Notes: generated by a model from the letters alone, not told the origin. DNA of 64,000 nt from Parapristionchus giblindavisi (GCA_943737045.1 CALSFV010000245.1:734109-798108), one strand, 5' to 3'. Positions 1 through 10,439 are shown, counted from the stretch's first letter. Program-made: numbers and translations.

Positions 1-116
1 TAAAGCGAAACACCAAGCTAATTTTCCTCCCCGCATTGGTAATGCTCTCTCGTAAAAAAAGAACGCGAGAGAGTGTGGCCAGAGCGGAGAGTTTCAAATT
101 AGCTTGGGGTGTGCCT
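1..116. mobile_element. K2-family TTAA MITE, at window edge
   Basis: Imperfect inverted-repeat element. The left side reads aaacaccaagctaatttt and the right end aaattagcttggggtgtgcc, followed by TTAA at 117-120. The middle holds the family's nested palindrome, ctctctcg...cgcgagagag. The left TTAA is cut off by the window start. Confidence 0.75.
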
Positions 117-324
117 TTAACATAATATCTATGATGAACCCAGTCTTCCTCTGATAAATAGATGGCCATAGACAACCGGTCCTTATGTTGAATGTTTCAA
201 TTTTGATGCATATTGAATTTTTCAAGCTCAATATCGCTCCAACCTTTTTTGCCAGTCATTCAAAATTCGCAGCGGCACTTCCATATTCTATTGTAATAGA
301 AAATCAGAGACCATTCAAATTTAC

Positions 325-332
325 TATAAAAG
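325..332 (+). promoter_or_regulatory. TATA box of CRP copy A
   Basis: TATAAAAG lies exactly 45 nt upstream of the CRP initiation codon. The same octamer at the same distance occurs in all seven CRP copies, whether intact or broken. Confidence 0.6.
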
Positions 333-369
333 ACCAAAATGTTTCATTATTTCCATCCTGTGATCAATC

Positions 370-992
370 ATGGTAAGTATTTCCTACTTTTCTTTCCGTT
401 TCAAAATGTATCAATCGATAATTTCAGAACAAGTTCACTATTCTTGCCCTACTCTCAGTATCTTTCTGCTGTTATTCTCTCAGTCCCTGTGAGGATTTCT
501 GTTATGGTACCGTACTCGGAACCATGGACTGGTGTTACTGTAGTAGATAGTTAGTTTACAAATTCAGAGTACGGTATATTAATCGATTTGTTTAGCTTCT
601 CATTCTTCAACCTCACTTGCTATAACATGTGCATCAGAAATTGCAACAACAAGACTTTCTGGGAAGATTGTCTCCCGGAGAAACTCTGGTATTTTGCCAC
701 TTAAAGTCTACTTAAACTTTCCCACTTTAAGTAGACTTTAAGTAAACTTAAAGTGAGACGTAAGTCTACTTAAAGTGGTGTGGTATACTGTAATGCATTT
801 CGTCAAATGTTCTTTCACTTAAAGTTTACTTAAAGTCTACTTAAAGTCTGTGACGTAGTTTAAGTAGACTTTAAGTGGCAAAATACCAGAGAAGGTCCTA
901 CCAATAACTTGTATAGATGTTGTATCAACAAAACTGTATGGATGAACCTTAACTGTGACCTTGAATGCTGGACTACTGCTGTTGTCGGATGA
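370..992 (+). pseudogene. CRP copy A, secreted cysteine-rich protein gene broken by an insertion
   Basis: It has the three-exon structure of the intact copies: exon 1 is only the ATG (370-372), exon 2 is 428-549 and exon 3 is 596-992. Exon 2 gives the signal peptide and the first four mature cysteines. Exon 3 starts normally, but a 208-bp inverted-repeat element (684-891) sits after the Glu-Lys codons near residue 71. It brings an in-frame TAA within a few codons, so the last third, with five of the twelve cysteines, is lost. Sequence after the insertion is otherwise intact. The name CRP is descriptive; I do not recognise the family. Confidence 0.8.
684..891. mobile_element. 208-bp foldback MITE inserted in CRP exon 3
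   Basis: The termini are inverted repeats: CTCTGGTATTTTGCCACTT at the left, with its complement at the right. The body is built of repeated cttaaagtagact-type words in both orientations, so almost the whole element can fold back. Comparison with the uninterrupted copy at 3357-3543 defines the ends. A 2-bp AA overlap at the junctions is the only target-site duplication visible. Confidence 0.8.
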
Positions 993-1227
993 TTGTCTAT
1001 TTTGTCATTTGGTCATAAATAATTTATAGCTTATTGATAAATTCGGTGATGTATTATTGTTGAATTGAGTCTAGTCTATCTTTCCTTTATTTATAGAGCT
1101 TTATAAATCTTTGCTATATTGCTCTATTCTTTATATAATATCAGCGATCCCTGGATCTTGCTTATCGTTCTTTTCTTTCGTTACATGCTAGTAAAGGTAA
1201 CGTCAACATTATTTGCATGCCTCTATC

Positions 1228-1300
1228 GCTTCCGTGGCGCAATCGGCAGCGCGTTCGGCTGTTAACCGAAAGGTCGGTGGTTCGAACCCACCCGGGAGCG
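1228..1300 (+). tRNA. tRNA-Asn(GTT), copy 1
   Basis: A 73-nt cloverleaf with a complete 7-bp acceptor stem (one T-G pair), D stem GCGC/GCGC, anticodon stem TTCGG/CCGAA around loop CTGTTAA (anticodon GTT), and T arm GGTGG-TTCGAAC-CCACC. Discriminator base G. A T7 run starting at 1304 is a Pol III terminator. It lies between the CRP gene and the antisense ZF exons. The mature sequence is identical in all five copies in the window. Confidence 0.96.
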
Positions 1301-1795
1301 TTATTTTTTTGAATTTTTTCTAAAAGAACGCTATATTATTGAAGACGGTCCTCATACCCATTCCTTAAAATATTTCTATAATTTTACAAATTGTACATGA
1401 TGATATCGATCAAACTGATGTTAGATTTGACGAGTGAGGGTGAAATATGTATAAACAAAGAGAGACAACAATAGATAGAGAAAGTCATCATTATTCGAAA
1501 GTGAAGCACAAACTGAATTTCATATAGGAGGAAATGAGAGAGAAAAACTAAAAAAAAATAGAATAGAGGATTGTGACGTTTACTGAAAACCTCGATGCTT
1601 CTCACAGTAGGAATCATCTGTTCTAGTCACTAATTTCACATTATGAGAAGTGGGTCTAGTACATTAATCCAACAAACAAACAAATATGGGCAGATTTCAT
1701 AAGCCCAGACGTATAAAGTGTGACTACCATCCCAAGAAAGCGATGATCACATTATGTAGTGTATTGCAGGAGAGCAAAACTTTAATTTTTTTTAA

Positions 1796-1907
1796 ATGCT
1801 CACCCGGTGCTGTGTTAAAACCCTGCGCTCTGACAATACTCTCTCGTTTTCCTCGTCTACGAGAGAGTGTTGCCAGAGCGGAGTGCAAAATTAGCTCGGG
1901 GTGTGCC
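1796..1907. mobile_element. K2-family MITE, tandem unit 1
   Basis: Palindromic MITE after a TTAA: a cacccggtgctg-like left end, central ctctctcg...cgagagag, and a right end ctcggggtgtgcc. The right TTAA has decayed into an A-run. The same insertion is present in the other units, so it predates the tandem duplication. Confidence 0.7.
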
Positions 1908-2282
1908 GAAAAAAAAAAGAATTTATTTATCTATTTAGAAGTTAGAACAACTATCTTGCAATTAAAAAGATACTGTAAGAAAGATTTCTAATTAGATTGT
2001 TTTATCTTTCGAATTAACTCAAACATCCTGAATCAGAAAACTGCGAAAATAATCTTTTGGAAAACTAATCAAAGTAAATGAAAATTTACTCTTTATTGTC
2101 TGCATGGTCGTCATTCGTCCAGATTGACCGGCGTCTCTGAATAAAATAAAAAAATATTCCTACTCCTTATCTAGCCCTCGTGAAGTAATTGATTGTCCAA
2201 ACGGTATTAGTTATTAATGTTCAATTATTGCTAATCCTTAGAAATTATAAAGAAGTTTTATTATAAAAAATCGATAGACTAT

Positions 2283-2718
2283 CTATGATGAACCCAGCCT
2301 TCCTCTGCCTGGTTTCAATTTCGATGGATGTTTCGTATGAATATGGCGATTCAACACTTCCGAACGAAGCTGAAATATTTAGCATAAGTAATTGTAATTC
2401 CGAGTTAAAATCCAAAGTCAAGATATTTGCTATTTGAGGACCAACAAGACTATTGCGGCTTTCACACTTCCTTATAACATTTTGTATATACCGAGAAAGA
2501 CCAAAGATCAATTTCTCACCTTTTGCATTTTGTACTGAGATCAAAGATCAAAGATCAAAGATCGATTTCTTACCGCTGAGTATCGACAGTGTTGGCACTG
2601 ATATGGTTTATCGTTACTGTGAATTCTTTGATGTGACCTTAGATGATCAGATTTAGAGAAGAACCGTCCGCACTCCTCGCAATTGAAGGGTTTTTCGCCA
2701 GTATGAAGTCGTAGATGG
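2283..2718 (-). pseudogene. C2H2 zinc-finger gene fragment, unit 1 (fingers 2-3, two exons)
   Basis: Two exons on the minus strand. Exon 2574-2718 (145 nt) starts with the HLRLH end of finger 1, then a whole finger ([21 protein letters not shown]) and the CQHC start of finger 3. After an intron full of gatctttg heptamers, exon 2283-2369 (87 nt) completes finger 3 (C-x2-C-x12-H-x4-H) and ends in a basic tail with stop TAG. Both exon lengths and phases match the 21.8-22.1 kb paralogue, and the 145-nt exon also matches the 39.6-52.5 kb gene. No finger-1 exon or 5' exons exist in this unit, so it is probably a duplicated fragment despite open exons. Confidence 0.8.
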
Positions 2719-3085
2719 CTACAAATATACAATATACTGATAATCCGTGCGGGATCGACCACTCTTGGAAAACCTTCTTAGAGTTTCGAATTATTGCCAT
2801 TTAATTGCCGAATTGCGACAACTATCGAGAATATTTTGATGGCTACAATGTGAAATATATTTTTTTACAATTTCCCGAACCACAATGTATATTTTTTTAA
2901 ATTTAGTTCAAACTAATAATAGATAGCCACAGACAACCGGTCCTTATGGCGAATGTTTCAATTTTAATGCATATTGAATTTTTCAAGCTCAATATCGCTC
3001 CAACCCTTTTTGCCAGTCATTCAAAATTCGCAGCGGCACTTCCATATTCTACTGTAATAGAAAATCAGAGACCATTCAAATTTAC

Positions 3086-3093
3086 TATAAAAG
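3086..3093 (+). promoter_or_regulatory. TATA box of CRP copy B
   Basis: TATAAAAG, 45 nt before the ATG. A start site about 30 nt downstream would fall at the conserved tccagtg near 3119, leaving a 5' UTR of roughly 10 nt. Both the box and the tccagtg are kept in every copy. Confidence 0.65.
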
Positions 3094-3130
3094 AACAAAA
3101 TGTTTCATTATTTCCATCCAGTGATCAATC

Positions 3131-3543
3131 ATGGTAAGTATTTCCTACTTTTCTTTCCGTTTCAAAATGTATCAATCGATAATTTCAGAACAAGTTTACC
3201 ATTCTTGCTCTACTCTCAGTAGCTTTTTGCTGTTATTCTCTCAGTCCCTGTGAGGATTTCTGTTATGGTACCGTACTCGGAACCATGGACTGGTGTTACT
3301 GTAGTAGATAGTTAGTTTACAAATTCAGAGTACGGTATATTAATCGATTTGTTTAGCTTCTCATTCTTCAACCTCACTTGCTATAACATGTGCATCAAAA
3401 ATTGCAACAACAAGACATTCTGGGAAGATTGTCTCCCGGAGAAAGGTCCTACCAATAAGTTGTATAGATGTTGTATCAACAAGACTGTATGGATGAACCT
3501 TAACTGTGACCTTGAATGCTGGACTACTGCTGTTGTCGGATGA
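3131..3543 (+). CDS. CRP copy B: secreted 12-cysteine protein, intact
   Basis: Three exons: 3131-3133 (only the ATG), 3189-3310 and 3357-3543. Introns of 55 and 46 nt have gtaagt/ttcag and gttagt/tttag ends. The CDS is 312 nt, giving 103 residues. Residues 1-20 form a hydrophobic signal peptide with a Lys at position 3. The mature part has 12 Cys (22, 26, 37, 39, 50, 54, 58, 67, 80, 81, 92, 96), several as C-x3-C, and three N-glycosylation sequons (47, 60, 83). There is no transmembrane segment beyond the signal. I infer an extracellular disulfide-rich protein. The family is not recognised; effector, antimicrobial or matrix roles are all possible. The splice model is supported because all four intact copies keep the same exon lengths (3/122/187 nt) and frame. 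Confidence 0.85.
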
Positions 3544-3778
3544 TTTACTATTTTATCATTTGGTCATAAATAATTTATAGCTTATTGATAAATTCGGTGA
3601 TGTATTATTGTTGAATTGAGTCTAGTCTATCTTTGCTTTATTTATAGAGCTTTATAAATCTTTGCTCTATTGCTCTATTTTTTATATAATATTAGCGATC
3701 CCTGGATCTTGCTTATCGTTCTTTTCTTTCGTTACATGCTAGTAAAGGTAACGTCAACATTATTTGCATGCCTCTATC

Positions 3779-3851
3779 GCTTCCGTGGCGCAATCGGCAG
3801 CGCGTTCGGCTGTTAACCGAAAGGTCGGTGGTTCGAACCCACCCGGGAGCG
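3779..3851 (+). tRNA. tRNA-Asn(GTT), copy 2
   Basis: Identical 73-nt cloverleaf to copy 1, in the second tandem unit, followed by gttattttttt (terminator). Flanks are shared with copy 1 over hundreds of bases. Confidence 0.96.
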
Positions 3852-4389
3852 TTATTTTTTTGAATTTTTTCTATAAGAACGCTATATTATTGAAGACGGT
3901 ACTCATACCCAACGAAAGATATTACCGTTTATATTCTGTTTAACGACGTAATCATTCCTTAAAATATTTCTATAATTTTATAAATAGTACATGATGATAT
4001 CGATCAAACTGATGTAAGATTTGACAAGTGAGGGTGAAATATGTATAAACAAAGAGATACAACAATAGATAGAGAAAGTCATCATTATTCGAAAGTGAAG
4101 CACAAACTGAATTTCATATAGGATGAAATGAGAGAGAAAAACTAAAAAAAAATAGAATAGAGGATTGTGACGTTTACTGAAAACCTCGATGCTTCTCACA
4201 GTAGGAATCATCTGTTCTAGTCACTAATTTCACATTATGAGAAGTGGGTCTAGTACATTAATCCAACAAACAAACAAATATGGGCAGATTTCATAAGCCC
4301 AGACGTATAAAGTGTGACTACCATCCCAAGAAAGCGATGATCACATTATGTAGTGTATTGCAGGAGAGCAAAACTTTAATTTTTTTTAA

Positions 4390-4501
4390 ATGCACACCCG
4401 GTGCTGTGTTAAAACCCTGCGCTCTGACAATACTCTCTCGTTTTCCTCGTCTACGAGAGAGTGTTGCCAGAGCGGAGTGCAAAATTAGCTCGGGGTGTGC
4501 C
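4390..4501. mobile_element. K2-family MITE, tandem unit 2
   Basis: Orthologous to the 1796-1907 element, with a better preserved left end (TTAA then atgcacacccggtgctg). Inherited through the tandem duplication. Confidence 0.7.
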
Positions 4502-4876
4502 GAAAAAAAAAAGAATTTATTTATCTATTTAGAAGTTAGAACAACTATCTTGCAATTAAAAAGATACTGTAAGAAAGATTTCTAATTAGATTGTTTTATC
4601 TTTCGAATTAACTCAAACATCCTGATTCAGAAAACTGCGAAAATAATCTTTTGGAAAACTAATCAAAGTAAATGAAAATTTACTCTTTATTGTCTGCATG
4701 GTCGTCATTCGTCCAGATTGACCGGCGTCTCTGAATAAAATAAAAAAATATTCCTACTCCTTATCTAGCCCTCGTGAAGTAATTGATTGTCCAAACGGTA
4801 TTAGTTATTAATGTTCAATTATTGCTAATCCTTAGAAATTATAAAGAAGTTTTATTATAAAAAATCGATAGACTAT

Positions 4877-5312
4877 CTATGATGAACCCAGCCTTCCTCT
4901 GCCTGGTTTCAATTTCGATGGATGTTTCGTATGAATATGGCGATTCAACACTTCCGAACGAAGCTGAAATATTTAGCATAAGTAATTGTAATTCCGAGTT
5001 AAAATCCAAAGTCAAGATATTTGCTATTTGAGGACCAACAAGACTATTGCGGCTTTCACACTTCCTTATAACATTTTGTATATACCGAGAAAGACCAAAG
5101 ATCAATTTCTCACCTTTTGCATTTTGTACTGAGATCAAAGATCAAAGATCAAAGATCGATTTCTTACCGCTGAGTATCGACAGTGTTGGCACTGATATGG
5201 TTTATCGTTACTGTGAATTCTTTGATGTGACCTTAGATGATCAGATTTAGAGAAGAACCGTCCGCACTCCTCGCAATTGAAGGGTTTTTCGCCAGTATGA
5301 AGTCGTAGATGG
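4877..5312 (-). pseudogene. C2H2 zinc-finger gene fragment, unit 2 (fingers 2-3)
   Basis: Same two exons as in unit 1, offset by 2,594 bp: 5168-5312 (end of finger 1, finger 2, start of finger 3) and 4877-4963 (rest of finger 3, basic tail, TAG stop). Translation is identical to unit 1. Splice signals are present, but there is no finger-1 exon or 5' part nearby, so it is interpreted as a non-functional fragment carried along with the CRP gene. Confidence 0.8.
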
Positions 5313-5679
5313 CTACAAATATACAATATACTGATAATCCGTGCGGGATCGACCACTCTTGGAAAACCTTCTTAGAGTTTCGAATTATTGCCATTTAATT
5401 GCCGAATTGCGACAACTATCGAGAATATTTTGATGGCTACAATGTGAAATATATTTTTTTACAATTTCCCGAACCACAATGTATATTTTTTTAAATTTAG
5501 TTCAAACTAATAATAGATAGCCACAGACAACCGGTCCTTATGGCGAATGTTTCAATTTTAATGCATATTGAATTTTTCAAGCTCAATATCGCTCCAACCC
5601 TTTTTGCCAGTCATTCAAAATTCGCAGCGGCACTTCCATATTCTACTGTAATAGAAAATCAGAGACCATTCAAATTTAC

Positions 5680-5836
5680 TATAAAAGAACAAAATGTTTC
5701 ATTATTTCCATCCAGTGATCAATCATGGTAAGTATTTCCTACTTTTCTTTCCGTTTCAAAATGTATCAATCGATAATTTCAGAACAAGTTTACCATTCTT
5801 GCTCTACTCTCAGTAGCTTTTTGCTGTTATTCTCTC
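5680..5836 (+). pseudogene. CRP copy C, truncated after the signal peptide
   Basis: The TATA box (5680-5687), ATG (5725-5727) and start of exon 2 (5783 onward) match copy B. Homology ends near 5,836 in the signal-peptide region. The following bases belong to a K2 MITE remnant and to the inverted segment shared with 15.7-16.1 kb. This is a rearrangement breakpoint, not a gene end. Confidence 0.85.
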
Positions 5837-6535
5837 TGTTCTCTCGCTTTCTTTATCTACGAGAGAGTATTGCCAATGCTGAGGGTAAAATTAGCATGGG
5901 GTTTTCCTTAATTATCTCAAGAGGGATAAAAAAGTACGAATTATATTTTATTTTATTCAGAGACGCCGGTCAATCTTTACGAATGACGACCATGCAGACA
6001 ATAAAGAGTAAATTTGCATTTACTTTGATTAGTTTTCCAAAAGATTATTTTCGCAGTTTTCTGATTCAGGATGTTTGAGTTAATTCGAAAGATAAAACAA
6101 TCGAATTAGAAATATTTCTTACAGTATCTTTTTTATTGCAAGATAGTTGTTCCTACTTCTAAGTAGATTAATAAATTGTCGTTTTTTTTCAGAACTGAAA
6201 ACACCACCGAAGACAATTCTCCAATTCATGACGAGATTAAGATTCAACCAGAATTCATTACGGTTCTCATCAAGCCGAATAGTGCATGTATAGCATAAAT
6301 ATATTTACATATACTTTGTTTCCCACAACACAAAAAATAGTATCATAATATGATATGATATATTATACTATCTGTAAGCATAGATCGGATCTACTAATAA
6401 TTACTTTTGATTTAACAATACCCAATTCTATGAATGCATTGTCACGTCTATTATGATCTTTTTTTTATATTTTACGTTAATAGATACTTCTTTTTATGTT
6501 AAAAGATACTTCTTTTAATCATACCAAGAGTTAAT

Positions 6536-6640
6536 CTTATTCTCCGCTCTGGCAACACTCGCAGTCAATGAAAGGGAGAGAGTATTACTAGATCGGAGAG
6601 TTTCAAATTAGCCCGGGGGGGGGGTGCATTTGATTTTTAA
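6536..6640. mobile_element. K2-family MITE remnant
   Basis: It has the recognisable gctctggcaacactc...gagagagtattac centre and a right end caaattagcccggggggggg-tgcatt. The left terminus is lost. The same element occurs inverted at 20,880-20,985. Confidence 0.55.
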
Positions 6641-7424
6641 AAGTTCTGTACTCCTACAATATACTACAGAATGTGATCATCGCTTTCTTGGGATGGTTGC
6701 CGCGTTTTGTACGCGAGGGGTTATGAAATATGCCCGGATTTGTTTGTGTGTTGGAATAATGTGCTAGACCCACTTCATTCATTTCATTCATTTATCATAT
6801 AAGACTTTAGTCAGGTAAGAATGATGCGATTTGCATCATCCATAGGTATAGACCACGAGAACTCTCCCATAATTTTTCTTGCGACAGATCGCTATCTACC
6901 CACTTCACATGCTGTTAAATAAGTGACTGGAACTGATTCCTACAGCGAGAAGAATCGAGGTTTTCAGTAATCCTCTATTCTGAGTTGTTTCCCTCTCATT
7001 GTTGCCGACATGAAATTCAGTTAGTGTTACTATTCTTCACTTTCGAATAATGATGAATTGTAAACTGACTTTCTCTATCTATTGCTGCCTCTCTTTGTCA
7101 TTGTTCATACATATTTATGGGTTAAATACCCTAAACGCGTCTGACCGATAAACTAGAACACTTCATAACCTATGACATAACAAAGTACAATACTAAGATA
7201 CTGTCAATTCTAAAATAAGTTTGATCTACATATATCATCATGTACGTTCTACTATGGGTACCATTATAGAAACATTACACGGAAAGATTAAGGTGTTAAA
7301 GAGAATATAAACGGTACTATCTTTCGTTGGGTAGAACGACCGTCTTCACTTATATACGTTAAATTTAGAAAAAATCTTATGAATTTAACCTGTACATCAC
7401 GCAGGAAAAAATTCAAAATGATAA

Positions 7425-7497
7425 CGCTCCCGGGTGGGTTCGAACCACCGACCTTTCGGTTAACAGCCGAACGCGCTGCCGATTGCGCCACGGAAGC
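7425..7497 (-). tRNA. tRNA-Asn(GTT), copy 3 (inverted)
   Basis: Reverse-strand copy, base for base identical to the other mature tRNA-Asn sequences. It is followed downstream (lower coordinates) by a T-rich tract. It lies in the inverted duplication and is the counterpart of 20,011-20,083. Confidence 0.95.
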
Positions 7498-7599
7498 GAT
7501 GATGGGAGAGAAAGAACGTTGTTGTTACGTTTGCTAGCGGAATCGAAGTATTGCTGATTTTATGGAGCAAAGGTAAAATTGAAATCAAGAATTACACAT

Positions 7600-7905
7600 C
7601 ACAGAATTAAAGAAGGAGACCCATGAGCGTATGCGTGGCATGACGAGACTAAAGGACGTGGTGGGAGAGGCGGTGATTCGGAAATGAATGTGGGTCGAGA
7701 GGCTCTCGAAATCGTGTTGTGATCGATGGAGTCTAAAAGTGCTCGAATGGACTCCACGTGGAAAAAGGAAGCGTGGAAAGCCGGCAATGAGATGGAGAGA
7801 TGAATTCGAAAAGCTGGTCCTCAATTCATGCAAATAGCAAGACACGATTGGAGTCGATGGAGAACCCTAATGGCGACCCAGCTAAAAGAACATCCAAATG
7901 CTGAT
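7600..7905 (+). mobile_element. LINE 3'-end remnant (reverse-transcriptase C-terminal region)
   Basis: The translation has the motif order typical of the C-terminal tail of endonuclease/RT-type non-LTR elements: ERMRGMTRLKDVVGEAVIRK, then VLEWTPRGKRKRGKPAMRW. It is broken by an in-frame stop (7684-7686, aaaTGAatg). A partner with more upstream sequence lies inverted at about 19,420-19,850. Catalytic RT motifs are absent, so this is a dead 3' fragment. Confidence 0.7.
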
Positions 7906-8201
7906 AAAGATGTTTAAATGTAAATGTTATATTATATGGTAATTGGCGTAAGGGATAATGAGAAAATGAGAGAGCAAGTATGCAAATCGGATGGGCACTC
8001 TCTACATGCCTTGAAAGTTGCACTTTCAATGCGCATAGTGAGCTTTAAACATATCGGGAATCAATATCAGATATGTCTTTCGATTCGTGTAATGAATATC
8101 TATCATTCTATGCGAACAGTCTTATTACGAAAAAACTCTTGGGTTTCCATCTTTAATCAATAAAAAATAAATAATTTATGACCAAATGACAAAATAGTTA
8201 A

Positions 8202-8614
8202 TCATCCGACAACAGCAGTAGTCCAGCATTCAAGGTCACAGTTAAGGTTCATCCATACAGTCTTGTTGATACAACATCTATACAACTTATTGGTAGGACC
8301 TTTCTCCGGGAGACAATCTTCCCAGAATGTCTTGTTGTTGCAATTTTTGATGCACATGTTATAGCAAGTGAGGTTGAAGAATGAGAAGCTAAAATGATCG
8401 AATGAGATACCGTTCACTGAATATGTAAACTAACTATCTACTACAGTAACACCAGTCCATGGTTCCGAGTACGGTACCATAACAGAAATCCTCACAGGGA
8501 CTGAGAGAATAACAGCAAAAAGCTACTGAGAGTAGGGCAAGAATAGTGAACTTGTTCTGAAATTATCGATGGATACATTTTGGAAAGGAATTAAAAGTAG
8601 GAAATACTTACCAT
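8202..8614 (-). CDS. CRP copy D: secreted 12-cysteine protein, intact, inverted
   Basis: Minus-strand copy: ATG 8612-8614, exon 2 8435-8556, exon 3 8202-8388 with TGA at 8202-8204. Exon lengths (3, 122, 187 nt) and splice sites match copy B and the frame is open to a 103-residue product. Signal peptide, all 12 cysteines and the three sequons are kept. Intron 2 has the tgaacgg variant of the E/G copies, whereas exon 3 is closer to copy B, which suggests exchange between copies. It lies tail-on to the inverted ~5.8-8.2 kb block. Confidence 0.85.
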
Positions 8615-8651
8615 GATTGATCACTGGATGGAAATAATGAAACATTTTGGT

Positions 8652-8659
8652 CTTTTATA
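8652..8659 (-). promoter_or_regulatory. TATA box of CRP copy D
   Basis: TATAAAAG read on the minus strand, 45 nt upstream of the ATG at 8614, as in the other copies. Confidence 0.6.
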
Positions 8660-9028
8660 GTAAATTTGGATGTTCTCTGATTTTCTATTACAATAGAATA
8701 TGGAAGTGCCGCTGCGAATTTTGAATGACTGGCAAAAAAGGTTGGAGCGATATTGAGCTTGAAAAATTCAATATGCATTAAAATTGAAACATTCGCCATA
8801 AGGACCGGTTGTCTGTGGCTATCTATTATTAGTTTGAACTAGTTTTTAAAAAAAATATACATTGTGGTTCGGGAAATTGTAAAAAAATATATTTCACATT
8901 GTAGCCATCAAAATATTCTCGATAGTTGTCGCAATTCGGCAATTAAATGGCAATAATTCGAAACTCTAAGAAGGTTTTCCAAGAGTGGTCGATCCCGCAC
9001 GGATTATCAGTATATTGTATATTTGTAG

Positions 9029-9429
9029 CCATCTACGACTTCATACTGGCGAAAAACCCTTCAATTGCGAGGAGTGCGGACGGTTCTTCTCTAGATCTGA
9101 TCATCTAAGGTCACATCAAAGAATTCACAGTAACGATAAACCATATCAGTGCCAACACTGTCGATACTCAGCGGTAAGAAATCGATCTTTGATCTTTGAT
9201 CTTTGATCTCAGTACAAAATGCAAAAGGTGAGAAATTGATCTTTGGTCTTTCTCGGTATATACAAAATGTTATAAGGAAGTGTGAAAGCCGCAATAGTCT
9301 TGTTGGTCCTCAAATAGCAAATATCTTGACTTTGGATTTTAACTCGGAATTACAATTACTTATGCTAAATATTTCAGCTTCGTTCGGAAGTGTTGAATCG
9401 CCATATTCATACTAAAAAAAAATAGAATA
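9029..9429 (+). pseudogene. C2H2 zinc-finger fragment D, truncated at the last finger
   Basis: Plus-strand copy of the two ZF exons: 9029-9173 (intact 145-nt exon) and 9378 onward. Homology breaks at about 9,414, within finger 3 just before its last histidine. The fused sequence supplies lysine codons from an A-run and then TAG. Finger 3 therefore loses its second zinc-binding His, and the basic tail is missing. This marks the right breakpoint of the inverted CRP/ZF block; sequence from 9,415 continues as a copy of ~4,145-4,870. Confidence 0.8.
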
Positions 9430-10140
9430 GAGGATTGTGACGTTTACTGAAAACCTCGATGCTTCTCACAGTAGGAATCATCTGTTCTAGTCACTAATTT
9501 CACATTATGAGAAGTGGGTCTAGTACATTAATCCAACAAACAAACAAATATGGGCAGATTTCATAAGCCCAGACGTATAAAGTGTGACTACCATCCCAAG
9601 AAAGCGATGATCACATTATGTAGTGTATTGCAGGAGAGCAAAACTTTAATTTTTTTTAAATGCACACCCGGTGCTGTGTTAAAACCCTGCGCTCTGACAA
9701 TACTCTCTCGTTTTCCTCGTCTACGAGAGAGTGTTGCCAGAGCGGAGTGCAAAATTAGCTCGGGGTGTGCCGAAAAAAAAAAGAATTTATTTATCTATTT
9801 AGAAGTTAGAACAACTATCTTGCAATTAAAAAGATACTGTAAGAAAGATTTCTAATTAGATTGTTTTATCTTTCGAATTAACTCAAACATCCTGAATCAG
9901 AAAACTGCGAAAATAATCTTTTGGAAAACTAATCAAAGTAAATGAAAATTTACTCTTTATTGTCTGCATGGTCGTTATTCGTCCAGATTGACCGGCGTCT
10001 CTGAATAAAATAAAAAAATATTCCTACTCCTTATCTAGCCCTCGTGAAGTAATTGATTGTCCAAACGGTATTAGTTATTAATGTTCAATTATTGCTAATC
10101 CTTAGAAATTATAAAGAAGTTTTATTATAAAAAATCGATA
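9415..10140 (+). repeat. Partial copy of the tandem unit (matches ~4,145-4,870)
   Basis: Near-identical to the non-coding part of the unit between tRNA and ZF exons. It includes a K2 MITE at about 9,660-9,771. No gene in it. Confidence 0.8.
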
Positions 10141-10355
10141 GAATATCTATGACGAACCCACCCTTCCTCTGCCTGGTTTCGATTTCGATGGATGTTTCGT
10201 ATTGATATGGCGTTTCAACACATCCGAACGACGCTGAAATATGAAGCGTGAGTAATTCCGAGTTAGAATGTAAAAATCAAGTAATTGCTATTTGAGGACC
10301 AACAAGACTATTGCGGCTTTCACACTTCCTTATAACATTTTGTATATACCGAGAA

Positions 10356-10439
10356 AGATCAAAGACCAAAGATCAAAGATCAAAGATCAAAGATCAAAGA
10401 TCAAAGATCAAAGATCAAAGATCAAAGATCAAAGATCAA
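10356..10439. repeat. Heptamer array (GATCAAA)n, about 12 units
   Basis: Tandem 7-bp repeat in the ZF intron between the finger-3 halves. It is a longer version of the 3-5 unit arrays at the same place in every ZF copy (for example 2539-2565, 9182-9218, 16,510-16,535, 21,958-21,983, 40,468-40,508). AGATCAAAG equals the consensus site of TCF/LEF HMG-box proteins. Whether it binds anything is inference. Confidence 0.85.

Larger units (their letters stand above)
121..5836 (+). repeat. Direct tandem segmental duplication, ~2.6-kb unit, 2.2 copies
   Basis: The same order (CRP gene, tRNA-Asn, K2 MITE, antisense ZF exons) occurs twice and begins a third time. Equivalent points at 2946 and 5540 are 2,594 bp apart. 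The first unit is longer because a 208-bp element sits in its CRP gene, partly offset by a ~45-bp deletion near 1,360 relative to 3,908-3,955. Units are almost identical by eye, so the duplication is recent or homogenised by conversion. The third copy stops abruptly near 5,836 within CRP exon 2. Confidence 0.9.
5837..8165 (-). repeat. Inverted segmental duplication, partner of ~19,128-21,300
   Basis: Most of this stretch (about 6,300-8,165) is the reverse complement of 19,128-21,300, including a tRNA-Asn, a LINE 3' remnant and a K2 element. Its first ~460 bp match the complement of 15,640-16,080 and 21,285-21,375. No new gene is visible in it. Together with the inverted CRP/ZF copy next to it (8,166-9,414), it shows that part of the array was flipped. 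Confidence 0.8.

Noticed and set aside
185..376. 63-codon frame upstream of each CRP gene, beginning with ATG in several copies
   Set aside because: It covers the TATA box and ends over the exon 1 donor, and it is not homologous to the CRP exons. It is promoter sequence, kept only because the duplications are recent.
10356..10439. CRISPR-like array
   Set aside because: Contiguous heptamers without spacers in a eukaryotic intron; a simple tandem repeat.
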